From contig BRKX01000007.1 in assembly GCA_026008535.1 (NCBI GenBank), forward strand, positions 6,595,001 to 6,659,000: a stretch of DNA of 64,000 nt, in the 5' to 3' direction. Shown here piece by piece: positions 45,144 to 57,119 of this stretch. The notes under the pieces are model-generated. The model saw only the letters and a list, made by a program, of their open reading frames with translations. It had not been told where the DNA came from and did not search any database. Position 1 is the stretch's first letter; each line of letters starts with the position of its first letter. The stretch is from Perilla frutescens (Eukaryota > Streptophyta > Magnoliopsida > Lamiales > Lamiaceae). Both the position numbers and the translations under genes were made by a program.

Positions 45144-46658
45144 TCATGCATGCCAAAGATGAGTTTTATCAGATTGAACGAGGTTTGCAGACAAGATAGG
45201 CATAGGTTTAGCAAACACAGAGTATAAATCTCCCTTTCTGGGAGCATCAAAATAGTGCACAGAGTTCATATCAAAACTGAAACATTTTTGGTTCACAGAA
45301 CCATAAAGCAGTTGATCAGCCAATTTTGAGACAGATAATAGATTAAACTTCAATTTTGGCACATATCTGACATTCTGCAGGTTGATCATGCTATTATTTT
45401 CAAATTTCAGGCATATGTCACCTTTTCCTTCAATATCACATTGTTGGCCATCTGCCAGTGCTACAGATCCACACTTAGACAGATTAAGATTTGAAAAAAT
45501 GTGCTTGTGTGGAGTGACATGAAAAGTGTATCCTGAATCTATTAACCATTCAGTTTCAAGCATAGAAATTGACACAGTATTAGACAAATTTATGAATTGG
45601 AAATCAGAAGTAGTGTGAACCATATATATTTCTCCCCTTTCATAATCAAGATCATTATTGTCACACCCAAAATACTCATGGTTATATTGCATGGTGAGAT
45701 TAGCATGATTATTCCCAAAACCTCTACCCTTCTTAGGTTGCTTACACCTATTTGAGAAATGGACAGGTTTTCCACAATTCCAACATGTTTTCTTAGACTT
45801 TTGGTCTTGGGGTTGGAAATTTTGGGTAGAGGGTCTGAAAGGTTGGTTTCTGGGATTGTAATGATTTTGCCTTTGAGAATTTTGAGGGAAAAACCTGTTA
45901 TCACAGGAGGGCTGAAAAAGGTTGTTGGATTTCTCTATTCTACATTCCCTCTTATGTCTTTCCTCAAGATCAGATTCTCTTTTATGTTGTTCTGCATTTA
46001 ATACACTAGGGTTTTCTGGGCTGAAATCAATATAGGGCCTCTTTTTTAAGTTTTTATTTACATACATGATTTCATTTTGCATAGGTTTAGAATTTAATTT
46101 CTTGATTTCATTTTCTTTAGCCTTTAACCCAGACACAATCATATCACAAGTGAGTTTACACCAACCATACTTTAATGCAGACTTGACTTCAGCATACATT
46201 TCTGGAATAGCACCAAGCAAGATTTGAGGAGCATAAGCTTCAATTTTATCATCTCCAGCAAGTTTTACATCCTTTAAAAGCTTGGTGAATTCATGCATAT
46301 TTGTGTCAACATCTTTAGAAGGATCCATTTGAAAAGACATAATTTGACTTTGCAAGGAATACATATGCTCTTCAGATTTTGCAATAAACAGATTAGTTAA
46401 GGCATCCCATAAATCCTTAGCACATCTATGGTGAGACACTTGCCTCACAATGGCACTACTTAGATTTAACAGAATTGTAGCCCTAGCATCAGCATTTAAT
46501 TTTGCAAGATTTTTATCAGCTTCATGCTCATCAATTCTATCAGAGATAGCATCCCACAAATTTTCTTTAGTCAAGATACATTCAACCCTAGTCTGCCAAT
46601 CTCCAAAATCACCACTCCCATTAAAAGGGACAGCACTGAGAGTATTCATGCTTAGCAC
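45144..46658 (-). CDS. gag: Copia Gag and aspartic protease
   Basis: A 504-codon open frame. The Gag core of the UBN2/copia type is visible (PFNGSGDFGDWQTRVECIL, RCAKDLWDALTNLF, LLGAIPEMYAEVKSALKY). The nucleocapsid knuckle C-WN-C-GKPV-H-FSNR-C is a perfect CX2CX4HX4C. The protease follows with EWLIDSGYTFHVTPH (catalytic D-S-G intact) and the pre-integrase motif VRYVPKLKFNLLSV, ending KTHLWHA at the first integrase stop. Translation starts at 46658 (MLSMNTLS) or at the second Met. It could still make particles and an active protease. Confidence 0.92.
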   Translation of the reverse strand: MLSMNTLSAVPFNGSGDFGDWQTRVECILTKENLWDAISDRIDEHEADKNLAKLNADARATILLNLSSAIVRQVSHHRCAKDLWDALTNLFIAKSEEHMYSLQSQIMSFQMDPSKDVDTNMHEFTKLLKDVKLAGDDKIEAYAPQILLGAIPEMYAEVKSALKYGWCKLTCDMIVSGLKAKENEIKKLNSKPMQNEIMYVNKNLKKRPYIDFSPENPSVLNAEQHKRESDLEERHKRECRIEKSNNLFQPSCDNRFFPQNSQRQNHYNPRNQPFRPSTQNFQPQDQKSKKTCWNCGKPVHFSNRCKQPKKGRGFGNNHANLTMQYNHEYFGCDNNDLDYERGEIYMVHTTSDFQFINLSNTVSISMLETEWLIDSGYTFHVTPHKHIFSNLNLSKCGSVALADGQQCDIEGKGDICLKFENNSMINLQNVRYVPKLKFNLLSVSKLADQLLYGSVNQKCFSFDMNSVHYFDAPRKGDLYSVFAKPMPILSANLVQSDKTHLWHA

Positions 46659-47382
46659 AAGAATTTCACTTAAACACAGAAAATTTCACAGAATTACCCA
46701 AGAATCGCAGGATAATCACCAGAACACAGACAAACACACAGGAATGTACTAATAACCAGGAAGCAGAAGCTTCCACAGGCCAGAAAAGGAACACCTGGGG
46801 AATCTAGAGCTGAGGCTATCCCAGCTCGCAACACAGATTTATCTGTGGCGCAGGGGGTCACTCAGGTCAATCCCTAACACCTTTTCAGCCTCAAAAAACA
46901 CCACCACAGACTTATTACTAAGTCAACAGAAAACTCAACTCAGAGTTTTCACAATAATAACAGGGTTTCAACCAAGGAGAGAATACAGGCAGCCGAAGAT
47001 ACCTCAAACAAGCCCAAAACCCACTGAAAAGTCCTTACTTATCTTTGCTATCGGGGCAACCCGCTTTGAAGAGACCCACAGGGGAATCCAGACGGTCCCG
47101 ACCGTAAGCAAATGACAAGGATTAGGCTTGGAATTCCAAGGAACAGATCAGAGACAAATAAAAGAAAGCGGAAGCAATTAAGGCACATGATCGACAAAAA
47201 AAAATACCACCAAGGAGTTTTAGGGTTTTGAGAGACAATACCAGAGCCGACTTTCCCAGGAAGGGGAAACCCGGACTTACCCAAGAAAGGAGCCCGATGA
47301 GGGCGAAGAATGCGCGGCCCTTACCGGCGGCGGGGTGCTAGGCATGGAGGCAGGAGGGTGCCCCCGGCTAGGCCTAAACCAA
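46659..47382 (-). other. Leader of the copia element
   Basis: Non-coding, between PBS and gag. It probably contains the RNA packaging and dimerisation signals, but no motif is demonstrable. Confidence 0.6.
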
Positions 47383-47394
47383 GCTCTGATACCA
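47383..47394 (-). promoter_or_regulatory. Primer binding site, initiator tRNA-Met
   Basis: The minus strand reads TGGTATCAGAGC, a perfect 12-base match to the standard plant copia site complementary to the 3' end of initiator tRNA-Met, one base inside the 5' LTR. Confidence 0.95.
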
Positions 47395-47395
47395 C

Positions 47396-48171
47396 TGTTG
47401 TGGTATCGCCTAGCTGGGGATTACACCTCTTGATTTCCTACCTCTAGCGGTTCCTAACACTAGCTACTCAAGTAGCTTGAACTTAAGAGTTTACAAGAAA
47501 TGACAACAACAGAAACTAGTCTAGGGTTCCTTCATATAGCAGCAGCAGCGACGGCCTCAGAGGTGAAGGTCAAGGGACCTTCAATGTTCTTCACAGGCAC
47601 AAGTATCTCCAGATCTGTAGAGCAATCAAATGAATAAGTTAGAAACCCAGCATAAACAATTAATAGAGGAATAGAACATGAAGCAATCAAGAGTGGGAAA
47701 AGGTGCCCAAGGCACGGCGGCTCAGATTTTCCCACTGGGATCTGCAGTAGCCCTCTCCGGCGACCGGAGAAATAGTCCAGGGAAGGGGAAGAGGAAGCGG
47801 GGTGGCTAGGGTTCAAGGGGGCAGGGGGTTTCAGCCTCTCTTTCTCACAACACACTCCTCCCAAACACTCAGCGGCCAAACAGGAGCCGATGGACAGAAC
47901 TCCGGCCAGAGAAACCGTGGGAGCGAGGTGAGAAGATCCAAAAAGAGAGAGAGAGAATGTGAGATTAGATTCTGAGGTCGAGCGTATCTAGGTTGAAGGA
48001 GATGAGTGATATTATAGATGCTTCTAGAGCATAGGGAATTACCAACAGCCTTAATGTTGTTTAGATTAGGAAGTTGGATCGACAATTAGGGTTAAGGGTT
48101 TAGGGCTGGGCCGGGTAGATAGGATATTTAGTAATTGGGCCAGAAAAGGGACAAATGGGCCAACCCCAACA
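47396..48171 (-). repeat. 5' LTR of the copia element
   Basis: The 776-bp partner of 41204-41979, with the same ends. It drives leftward transcription. The outer flank is the ctctc target copy. Confidence 0.93.
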
Positions 48172-49529
48172 CTCTCTTTCGACTTTGTTGGCCGGAAGCA
48201 TTTATCTCTCATGACTTCGCTGGCCGACGAGCATCAACCGCCATAGATATTTGAAGTTGCGATGTATGTGTCTTCCGAGTCATTGACTTTAGTTTTGCGT
48301 ACTTGTGAATGAATAATGTGATCCTTTTCTAAATTGTGCAACTGGATTTTCCAAGTAGGTGAATGGAATGGTGACTGCAGTTTTGGAGTTTTGATATTTA
48401 AAAACTTGCGGTGTTTTATGTAGATTTTATATAGTTTTTGGTATGCAAAAACTCAGATCGAGTGCCGATTGCCATTGCTTTGCTCCACAGCTCCATCAGA
48501 TATTAATCATACATAAATGGAGTAATGAACATAAATAAATTGACTTAGCATATTTGGCAGATTGCATATATCTGATTATCTGATTTATGATGTATTGGTT
48601 TTATTGTTAATTATAGATTTATGAATTTTGTTTACCTTAATAGTGTGTGTGTGTGTGTTTATTTGTTCTGCAACATGTCCTCATAATCATGATGGTTTGA
48701 CTTGGAGAAGTATAACTTCGGTGATTTTAATTTGAGTTGGAAGTGGATGAGTTTATATCTGTTTGTGTTTTTATTTAATCAAATATTAAATTCTAAATAT
48801 ATAGTTTAGCATGATTGCAAGTTCACCTTTGGCTGCTGGCATTTGTCATTTTTTTCATGTAATATGATATTCGAGTGGCATTGTAGATTTAAAAACATCG
48901 TTTGGCTGCAGGTATGAGCACTATAAAAAATCATAATTTTAATTTGATCACGGAAATTGTTGTGCGTCCAACTCAAATATAAAATCGCGTTTAGGTTGGA
49001 AACAAAACTGCATGCTTATTTTATTGGCTTTAGAATTTAGATAGCTAGCCAACGGTTCGGTGCTTTTTGTAAATGGTTTTAAATAGATAGCCAACGTTTG
49101 GCGATCACCACAGAGGTAGTTAATTGTGTGTGCAAGATATTAGAATTTTCCAAATCTTGTCAATTATTCAACTGATGCATCCCAATCTTGAAGAGATGTG
49201 TATGTTGAATATTTTATATATTTTCTATCATGAAATGCATTTTTTTTCAATAAAATACAACTAAACGTAAAATAAAGTTATCCTTACTGTTCTGTTTTTA
49301 TATAATATATATAGATATAAACTAGTGCATTACATGCGTGTTGCTCGTAGATCAAAAATTTTGTTTAAATTTTAAAAGACAATTTATTCGTAAATATATA
49401 CACTGAATAGTTTAGTTTATATAAACAATAAAAATATAGTTTATATATACATATATATATATAATTCTACAAATTTTGAAATATTTATTTGTTTATATTT
49501 GCCATTCAAAATCGTTGTTTAAAGTCTCA
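48172..49529. other. Host side of the copia insertion, no gene recognised
   Basis: No supported coding region. A GT microsatellite lies near 48641-48658. cactataaaaaatc at 48919 resembles a CACTA terminus but lacks a partner. At 49322-49350 ctag followed by a worn hairpin (atgcgtgttgctcgt) resembles an inverted Helitron 3' end. Confidence 0.4.
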
Positions 49530-49790
49530 TTGTCTTCCATTGTAGACAATTGACAACGGTTGATACTTGTTGTAGTTTTGCATGAGAGAATGGTGCATGA
49601 CCATTGTAAAAAATTGACCATTGTAAATTACTATAAACAACAACATTTTGTTTAAATAACATCATTTTTCAATGCTTAGAATTGAGCGATAGATGACGAA
49701 TTTTGCAAAATCGTTGTAATATGATCATGATAGAAAATGGTATATGATAATAGCCGTTATCTTTTTTCTGACATAGCTTCTGTGAAAACT
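49530..49790. mobile_element. Subterminal repeats of a degenerate DNA transposon, right
   Basis: Carries acaacggttg (49553), tcgttgt and ccattgtaaa motifs related to those at 40.3-40.7 kb. The patch ends near ttttttctgacatag, which may be a mutated terminus. Together the two patches suggest a DNA transposon of about 2.5 kb before the 7-kb copia element entered it. Confidence 0.35.
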
Positions 49791-49864
49791 ATTATATTTT
49801 TCTGTTAATTTTGAAAATTAAAACCTTAGTTATTTTTGTAAAAGTGTTTGAACAAATTGTGATA

Positions 49865-50275
49865 TTCTATTTTTAAATGTCGAATCATATAATAAACAAG
49901 GTTATAAAAATAAAATATATTGTTGAATTTATTTTTGTTTCTTATACTTTATTTTATTTTAAAATTTTAAATCACATAATAATGAACTTTATTAATAAAA
50001 CATGTTATTGAATTTATTTTTTATCTAATATTCTTATTTATTTTGAAATTTTTGAACCAAATAACAATCAAATTTAATAATGCAACATATTATTTAATAT
50101 ATTTTTGTTTACTAATAATTTTATTTTATTTTAATATTTTGAATTATGTAATAATCAAATTTATTAATTAAATATATTGTTGAATTTATTTTCATTTTGT
50201 TGTATTTCCTTTTATTTTAAAAAATTGAATCACATAATAATCAATTTATTAATACAATTTATTAACTAATTTATT
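49865..50275. repeat. Tandem repeat, about 86-bp period, five copies
   Basis: The anchor gaatcacataataatcaa (variants) recurs at about 49882, 49969, 50054, 50141 and 50227, followed each time by a ttattaa...acatattgttgaatttattt block. The spacings are 87, 85, 87 and 86 bp. The copies are diverged, so the array is old. Confidence 0.75.
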
Positions 50276-51052
50276 ATATAAAGTAATTTTGAATTTCGCA
50301 AGATGAGAGTAAAACATATTGTTGAAATGAAAAAAAAAATTGAATTTGTTAAAAGGAGTATAAAATTTTGAATTTAATAAGAGGGGTGTAAAAATTTTAA
50401 TCATTTTTAAGGAGAACAGCCTATTAGTTTTTTATATTATAAGCCATATGTATTTTTTTCTCTCCCTTTTTTATATTCTAATTAATATTTTATGTTTTTC
50501 TAATATTGAAATTGTGTTTAACTAATTGAGAATCAATGCAACCAAGTTAAGGTAATTGTATATATGATACATTATATTTCTAATTATTGATAATTAACTA
50601 AATAATTTTTGCTAATTATCACATAATTTTCAAATGAAATTCTTGTTTATATATTTTGATATATATTTGTTTAATTTTTAATTTTTTTCATTTTTATTAG
50701 ATTTTTTTTTTAATTTTAAGTCATTTAATTTTCCATTACATATTTGTAGAGATTTTTATGGAGATTTAAATTTTACACCATAACAAGGCAACCTCTTTCT
50801 AGAATTGACTAGCTATGAGGGTGCAAGTTTAAATAGACATCAATCAATAATTAGAACCTTAAATAACAACTTACCAAGAATTGAATTCTTACTTTAATTA
50901 AATATTATGGTCGGCCACAGCATGACCAAATAACATTATCCAAAGAAAATTTACATATGGATATATATAATTCTTTATGACAGAGTAAGGTCTTCATCAA
51001 TCCAACACGTACGACTTGTAATAATAAAAATTGTAGCATATAACTAGTGTCG
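50276..51052. other. AT-rich intergenic, no gene seen
   Basis: No coding region. Ends at the target copy tgtcg of the next element. Confidence 0.55.
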
Positions 51053-52500
51053 TGTAGCGCCCCGATCCCGAAAGATCGTGGAAAAGGATGCCACGGGGGT
51101 GGGAATTAAGAAACAGGAAAGAAATGGGGTAATTAAATAAATAAATTCTCAACAGAAGATGCAGAACAACCAAACATGCTTTATAATAACACATACTTAT
51201 TCATAATACTAAGATCAGAGTTTTTAGCATTTAGCAAAATAATATCATAACTGTGGAAGCTCAATTCTTAACAAAATACTAATAAGAAGAGACAACGAAA
51301 AAAATATATATAAATTATAATAGCCCATTTCTCAGCCTCGTCACCTCCACGCTCCAGCCTACTGACCTGAAAATATTTGGAAATATTTGGGCTTAGTACT
51401 AATGCACTCAGTGGGCAAATTTTCACAATTCAAGTTATGCAAATCATTTTGCTAAAGTAATCTATCTGTGTTCATGCTGGTAGTGAACCTTAGGAGGTTT
51501 TAAAATTGAAAGCAATCTAAGTTCACCCAAAATATTTTATCGTGAAGCGCTTAAGAGTATAACCCGTCACTGTCCGCAACCCAAACTACATCACCGGCGC
51601 ATAACGTTGAGTATGGCCATAGTATACCCAAAGAGTATAACCAATAAGTGTTTCATTTTAGTCTCACCGACAAGGAGTAGGGCAGGACAAATAATGCATG
51701 CATACTGTAGCTACTCACATTGACACAGCACTGGTTTATGAGACTCCAACAACATACAGTAGCACGTAAATATTTAACACAGATAGTCACATATGCAATT
51801 TTAACAAAGCAGAGCTTAATAGCTCGAAAGATACAATTTATAAAGATATAGTATAGCCCACCTGAGAGTAAAGAATACGTAAAATTGAGCAGAGTCACAC
51901 AGTAGATAAGGATTCTAATTGCGCCACACCTAGTATCAAAATAATTTCAAATAAATCATTTGGGCCAATTTTAATTTCAATAAATCTGAAAGTTAAAAAT
52001 TTATGATCTTAAATAAAGAGATTAATCTAGATTTGGAATTTAGAAAATTTTATGACAAAATATAATTTTGAACTAATTGTAAAGTTTTAAAGATATTTAC
52101 GGAAAATCTAAATTTACATAAAAATATTAGAATATAGTCTAAGTTATGGATTCAAACTCTTAATTAACTATTTAAAATTCATGTGCTAAATCTTAATTTC
52201 TAAAAATTTTATAAGATCAAAATGTACTTTTAAACAAATATGAGGAATTGTAAAAATTCATAAATTTTATGGGGTAAGATTTAGAGTTTGAAATAAAGTG
52301 CTAGGGACAAATCTGAAATTCAAAACTAAGAAGGGTTAATTAATAATTTATAAAACTATAAGTCAAGATAACTATTTTCTTTTCAAAAGCCTCTCATCAT
52401 CATCTGCTAATGGAACACGACCAAACCTCAAAAGAAGACAAACCCACATATTCAAATTTAAATTGCTAACACTCTCTCTCTCTCTCTTCTCTCATTCACA

Positions 52501-52548
<48 letters not shown>

Positions 52549-53802
52549 TTACCATAAATAGGAAAACAAAGTAGAGCTCCCCAAATTGAACATGCTGGCC
52601 AAATTCCCTAAATTTTAATTTATTCTCCTTCTCTCTCTTTACCATCTCCTACGGTTAGACTACCCTCATCACTCTTCTCCCTTCTTCTCGACTCCGGTGA
52701 GCTCACCACTGCCCGTCGACAACCGACGACAAACAACTCAAACAGCCAAGAACCACCGCGGCCCAGGCAAACCTCACCATGACCCAAGCCATCCGACAAC
52801 GCCTCTCCCTTGCTTCGACTCCCATGACCGTTCAACCTCGACAGAGGACTCTGTCCGACTCAACAACCTGACTCGACTCAACGGAACAAAGAGGCTCCTA
52901 CACCAAATCCAGCCTAGTCACTTCCTCTCTCTTTTATTTTTCTGAATTTTTATAATTTAGTTTCTGAACTTTCTGTTTCATCTTTAGCTAATGAAACGAA
53001 TTAGATAAAAATTTATGTGATATATGTATTGCTCAAAACGAGAGTTAGAAATTCTGAAAATAGATATTTAGATAAGTTTTTATTTATGATGTGCAGAGCC
53101 AGGATTAAATGGTTTTTAATTGTTGAAATTAGTGAAATATGTTGAGGTTAATGGCGGGTAATTTTTACAGCAAATACAGAAAATTGAATTGAAAATAAGC
53201 TTACCAAGAGGAGTGAATTTGCTGCAGCCCTATAATTTAAAGAGTTGAGAAGTTGAATACTAATAAAGTTTGTGGATTTGTTGTGAAACTCAATATCTGA
53301 TTGAGAAGCTTGGAGTAGTGATTGGTTTAGATATATGTTCTTATGTTTAAATGCAGACATATTCATTGGTTTTGATTGACATATAGAAAGACATGTGTCT
53401 ACTGACTTGGTTGAAATGGAGGAATTCACGGCTACGTGTCCATTCAATAGAAAAAGAATGAAACAATCATCATTTGGAAGGGGAAATTGTGTTTAGTTAA
53501 TGGAAAAGGAGGAAACCAACATCATTTTTTTTTAATATTCAATTATTCTTCAAAATTAAAATAAATCAATAAATAAATAAAAATAAATCTTATCTAAATA
53601 AACAAGATCCCAAAAGCTAAGGCTTGAAAATAAACTTTTTAAAATTCCAATATTTCTAATACTAGGGGCGCAATGTCGGATTTTCAAATCCATCTAATTT
53701 TTAATCTAGCATTACCAAATAAATTAAAATTCAATCCCAAGTAATTAAGCAATTAAAATAATTCAAATTACTTAAAAGTGGATTGTTACACGGGGTGTTA
53801 CA
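51053..53802 (-). mobile_element. Solo LTR, 2,750 bp, TGTAAC type
   Basis: The ends TGTAGCGCCCCG (51053) and CGGGGTGTTACA (53802) are inverted copies of TGTARCRCCCCG. The flanking 5-mers are tgtcg (51048-51052) and tgccg (53803-53807), a duplication with one change. This termini pair and the long LTR size are typical of chromovirus (Tekay/Del) Ty3/gypsy LTRs. The minus-strand orientation is a weak inference from composition. CT microsatellites lie at 52480-52545. Open frames inside (for example 52620-52945) show no domains. Confidence 0.65.
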
Positions 53803-53807
53803 TGCCG

Positions 53808-55684
53808 ACTCTGAAATTTCGAGTGCCCTGTGCGACATTTAAAATGGTGGCCCTAGATTAATATAAGAAAAATCAAAATAAATATAAAATGGGACTCAAA
53901 TATTATTCTTTAAAATTACAATTTTTTTATATGATATTACTGTTCATGAGTGAAAACTTATTTTTGTAAAAACAGACCAACGTGCCATATATTAAAAGAA
54001 GATAAAAAAATTTAGCATATGGAAACAGAAAAAAGGAGTTTGACCGATCTCATTAAACACTGCATGAGCATGTTTTTACGATTTTCGATAAGCTAATGGG
54101 AATTATGACGCGAAAGAGGGGTGGAAAATGGGAATGGGTGGGTGGCGGCGGTGATCGAAGCGACGGAGGCGGCGGCGTTGTAACTCCTCTGCTGCATTAG
54201 AGCAGCATGCAGAGTCAGCTTCACCGTTTTGGGCCAATGGTAATTTTGGGATTTATTTTTCTCTTGATATCTTTTATTAATTTTTTTAATTGAAATTTGT
54301 ATAAATATTGATTCTTGGATAATTATGTTGGTGTGTAAAATTGTGTGAAATTATCCAAACAGATAAAAAAAATGCGTGTTAATGTGTGTGTGTGTGTTTT
54401 TTTTTCAAACAACCTCACTCCACCACTAGATCATCCCCATCGGGACGTGTGTTAATGTGTGTTTACTAATGATGTTAGATTTTCAGGGTAATGTGAACCA
54501 TCTTAGAAAATTGAGGGCTAATTGAGTCAAATAATAAGAAGAGGACAATATGAGCTGAGTCTTGAATAATAATCGACGGGCATATTTAACCACTATTCCC
54601 TTTTTCTTAGATATGTTTTTGTTATCGAACTATCTTTGTTTTTTCACTACTGTATTTATTATTCTATAAAAAGTATTTTGATTAAATTATTTATAGGTGT
54701 GGAGCATATCAAAATCGATGACCATTTTACTAGAGAAATTAAGCAAGTGACAACAGTGATTTCCCTCACTATTCCATCTTAATCATGCAACCAAACACAA
54801 GCGAAAATTTCTAGCCGATACCGTTCATCATTCCACCACTAGATTATTTATTCAAAAATATATATTTTTTTTAAAATTTCTCTGCATAATATTGTGGGGT
54901 TGAGCTAAACAAAACTGTAACAATTACGTTTCAGGAAAGTTATATTCCTAATTTGGGCCTACTTTCATCTCCTTTAATTTTTTTTCTTTGGATACCATGA
55001 CTTTCAAATTGTGTGAGCCTCATGATGATTTTATCCCAATCACAATAACACTAATAAATTAACATGCTAATAAATTTCATGTTACAAATCAAAAGATAAT
55101 AATTCAACTTGGATAGTGAAGTAGAATAAAATATATTTAAATGATCACATAAAATAACAACTAAATGAATTATTAAAACTTCATATAATCATTTAATTTT
55201 TTATTTTTGGGGGGAAACTTGGGTTGTGAGATTTAAACCCTCAGTACTCATTAGGTTGCTGACCTAAAACAGCTTGTTTTGATTTTGTGTAGAACCGCTT
55301 ATGTTTGTATCATGCACATTCTTTCCTTCTGCAAAAAGGCTCTCATTATTAGGGTTATTCCATCGAATTAGGGTTTATAATTATCTTTTAACATTTAATT
55401 TTTCAATTTTTAGTTAATATAATTGATTTTCAGGGTGGATTATTCCAAATTTAGAGCATATAATTTTTTAAAAATTCAATTTTTAACAATAAATTTTAAT
55501 TAGGATTAGTTATAATATAATAAAATTTATTTTCATGAAAAACATTATTAAAACTACATAATTTTGATGTTAGTACACGACTCGCAAACAAAACTTTGGA
55601 CTAGAGAATTCCATCCGTTTTACAAAGATGGGCTATGCCCAAATTATATATATAAAAAAAATCTATACTTCAGCAATAAAATAT
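53808..55684. other. Intergenic, no gene seen
   Basis: gtgccctgtgcgac and tggccctaga near 53826-53856 resemble the inner end of the hAT element at 57-60 kb and may be a fragment of a relative. A GC-rich patch at 54120-54240 has no conserved frame. The rest is AT-rich. Confidence 0.4.
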
Positions 55685-56726
55685 ATAGTGAAATACATTT
55701 TCTAGTTTTCACACACACATAGTATATATATATATAGGGTCGGACCAAGACTATTAAAAATACTTTACCAAAAAAGGTCATATTAATGTTTGTACAAAAA
55801 AGAGTACGTACCATTATTTGTACACACTATCACTAAGACTATTTTAATGTTTCAGAAAAGTCATTAAACTTTTTTGTAATATTAATAAATTAATCTCAAT
55901 GGGCGTAAGGTATTTCCTTTATTAGATAAAAACACAAAATATAAGTATACTGTTCAAATGACCAAGACTTGTTTAATTAACATATGACACACGCATCAAT
56001 ATATATGAATTGATGAGCATCTATTCAGTCCATGGACCATGCCTTCTGTTAAAGTTGCTAGCACTAAAGTTTCTACTAATTAAAGTGCGTCCAAAGTGAA
56101 CCGACAATAGTGACTAATCGGCCAATAGCTTTTTAACTTAATATTTTATAATAACATCCTTAATTTACATCACATCCATATCATTGCACTATTATTAGAA
56201 GAAAAGATAAAAGAGAGTGTGTGTGTATATATGAATATATTTAAATGGGTACTAATATTTCGTATGAGAACTAGGAACTATGTTTATTTAATATGATTTT
56301 ACAGTTAACTTTATTGTATTTTAATGCTAGTATTAAAAATACTAAAATATAATAATATAAGTTATAAAATCGTATTAAATAATCATTGTTCCTAGTTCTT
56401 ACACGAAACTCCAATGCTATATTGATTATAACCAGAATATGTGTGTGTGTGTGTGTGTGTGTGTGATGTGATGTAATGTGATTTAGCACATGGAAATTTT
56501 GAAAGTAACCTCGAGCCTTAAGTTATTCCAAATTGTACATCCTTTGAAGTATGTACGTAGTAGATTAGCCTTTGGATACTCATATACCTTTTAAAGTCCA
56601 CAATTTTTGGAGAAAAAGGAGAGACTTAATTAATTAATTAATTAGTCCTTTCCTTTTTAGGGAATTATAAGTTTATTCTCAATATTTGGCTATCTTATGC
56701 AAAAAAATCTAACGTTTTATAAATAA
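55685..56726. repeat. Dispersed repeat, copy 3, interrupted
   Basis: Its left part matches 2878-3120, and its middle and right parts match 16760-17400 and 17518-18000. A MITE is present at about 56233-56435 where the other copies have only gtgtgtatatatat. At the right, the match taacgttttataaataact ends abruptly where a Helitron-like CTAG end begins. Confidence 0.8.
56233..56435. mobile_element. MITE, GAGAACTAGGAAC family
   Basis: The inverted ends contain atttcgtatgagaactagga and cctagttcttacacgaaa. The same family as 2609-2860. The empty site exists in the window: copy 2 of the dispersed repeat reads straight from gtgtgtgtatatatatc into atttgatttagc. A GT microsatellite (56440-56464) lies on the right. 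Confidence 0.75.
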
Positions 56727-56753
56727 CTAGCACAGAATACGTGCGTTGCACGT
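56727..56753 (-). mobile_element. Helitron 3' terminus
   Basis: On the minus strand a perfect hairpin (ACGTGC, loop AAC, GCACGT; 56739-56753) is followed by 8 bases and CTAG|T. A short hairpin about 10 bases before CTRR with a T flank is the standard Helitron 3' end. The outer neighbour is a repeat whose other copies continue uninterrupted, so a real junction lies here. The Helitron Rep and RPA exons to the right are on the same strand, consistent with one element. Confidence 0.6.
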
Positions 56754-57119
56754 GGTTTGTCGTCTTTTTTGTTTAGATATATATATTAACATAAGTTTTA
56801 TAATATTAATATAAGTTTTATAAGCTAGAAAGAATGTTAAAATGGGATGTCGATTATGATACCTAAATGAGATTTCCCCTTTCTTTATTGCTTAACCTTT
56901 AAAGTATTATAATTTTACTTTTTGATGTTTTTCTTTGTGTATTACATTGTCTTTTTTTCAGGGCCGTCTTAAACATTTTGAAGACCCTGTGCAATTATAT
57001 AAATTAGGCCCTTTTAATAGTAAAATACATTTAATATTATTTTTAATGACAAATATAATATAATCATTATATAATAATAAAATGAAATATTAAACCTTCA
57101 AAAATTCAATCAGTAACAT

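Larger units (their letters stand above)
41204..48171 (-). mobile_element. Near-complete Ty1/copia element with perfect TSD
   Basis: 6,968 bp on the minus strand. The LTRs are 776 bp each (41204-41979 and 47396-48171), with ends TGTTRTGG and CCCCAACA. The target duplication CTCTC is perfect (41199-41203 and 48172-48176). The PBS is for initiator tRNA-Met. Gag-protease and RT-RNase H are long open frames; only the integrase segment has stops. By eye I count about 18 differences between LTRs over 776 bp, about 97.7% identity. Among the LTR pairs in the window it is the younger insertion. Confidence 0.95.

Noticed and set aside
45590..46001. Secondary frames across the copia gag
   Set aside because: They overlap the 504-codon Gag-protease frame, which has the recognisable knuckle and active site.
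48919..48940. CACTA terminus cactataaaaaatc
   Set aside because: No inverted partner or 3-bp target duplication was found, and such words are common in AT-rich DNA.
52620..52945. Opposed 70-80-codon frames in the 51-54 kb region
   Set aside because: They lie within a solo LTR, show no domains and have a CT-rich composition that favours chance frames.
53815..53865. A second hAT terminus
   Set aside because: Words ccctgtgcgac and ggccct resemble the hAT inner ends, but no CAGGGCC terminus or partner is present next to the solo LTR.
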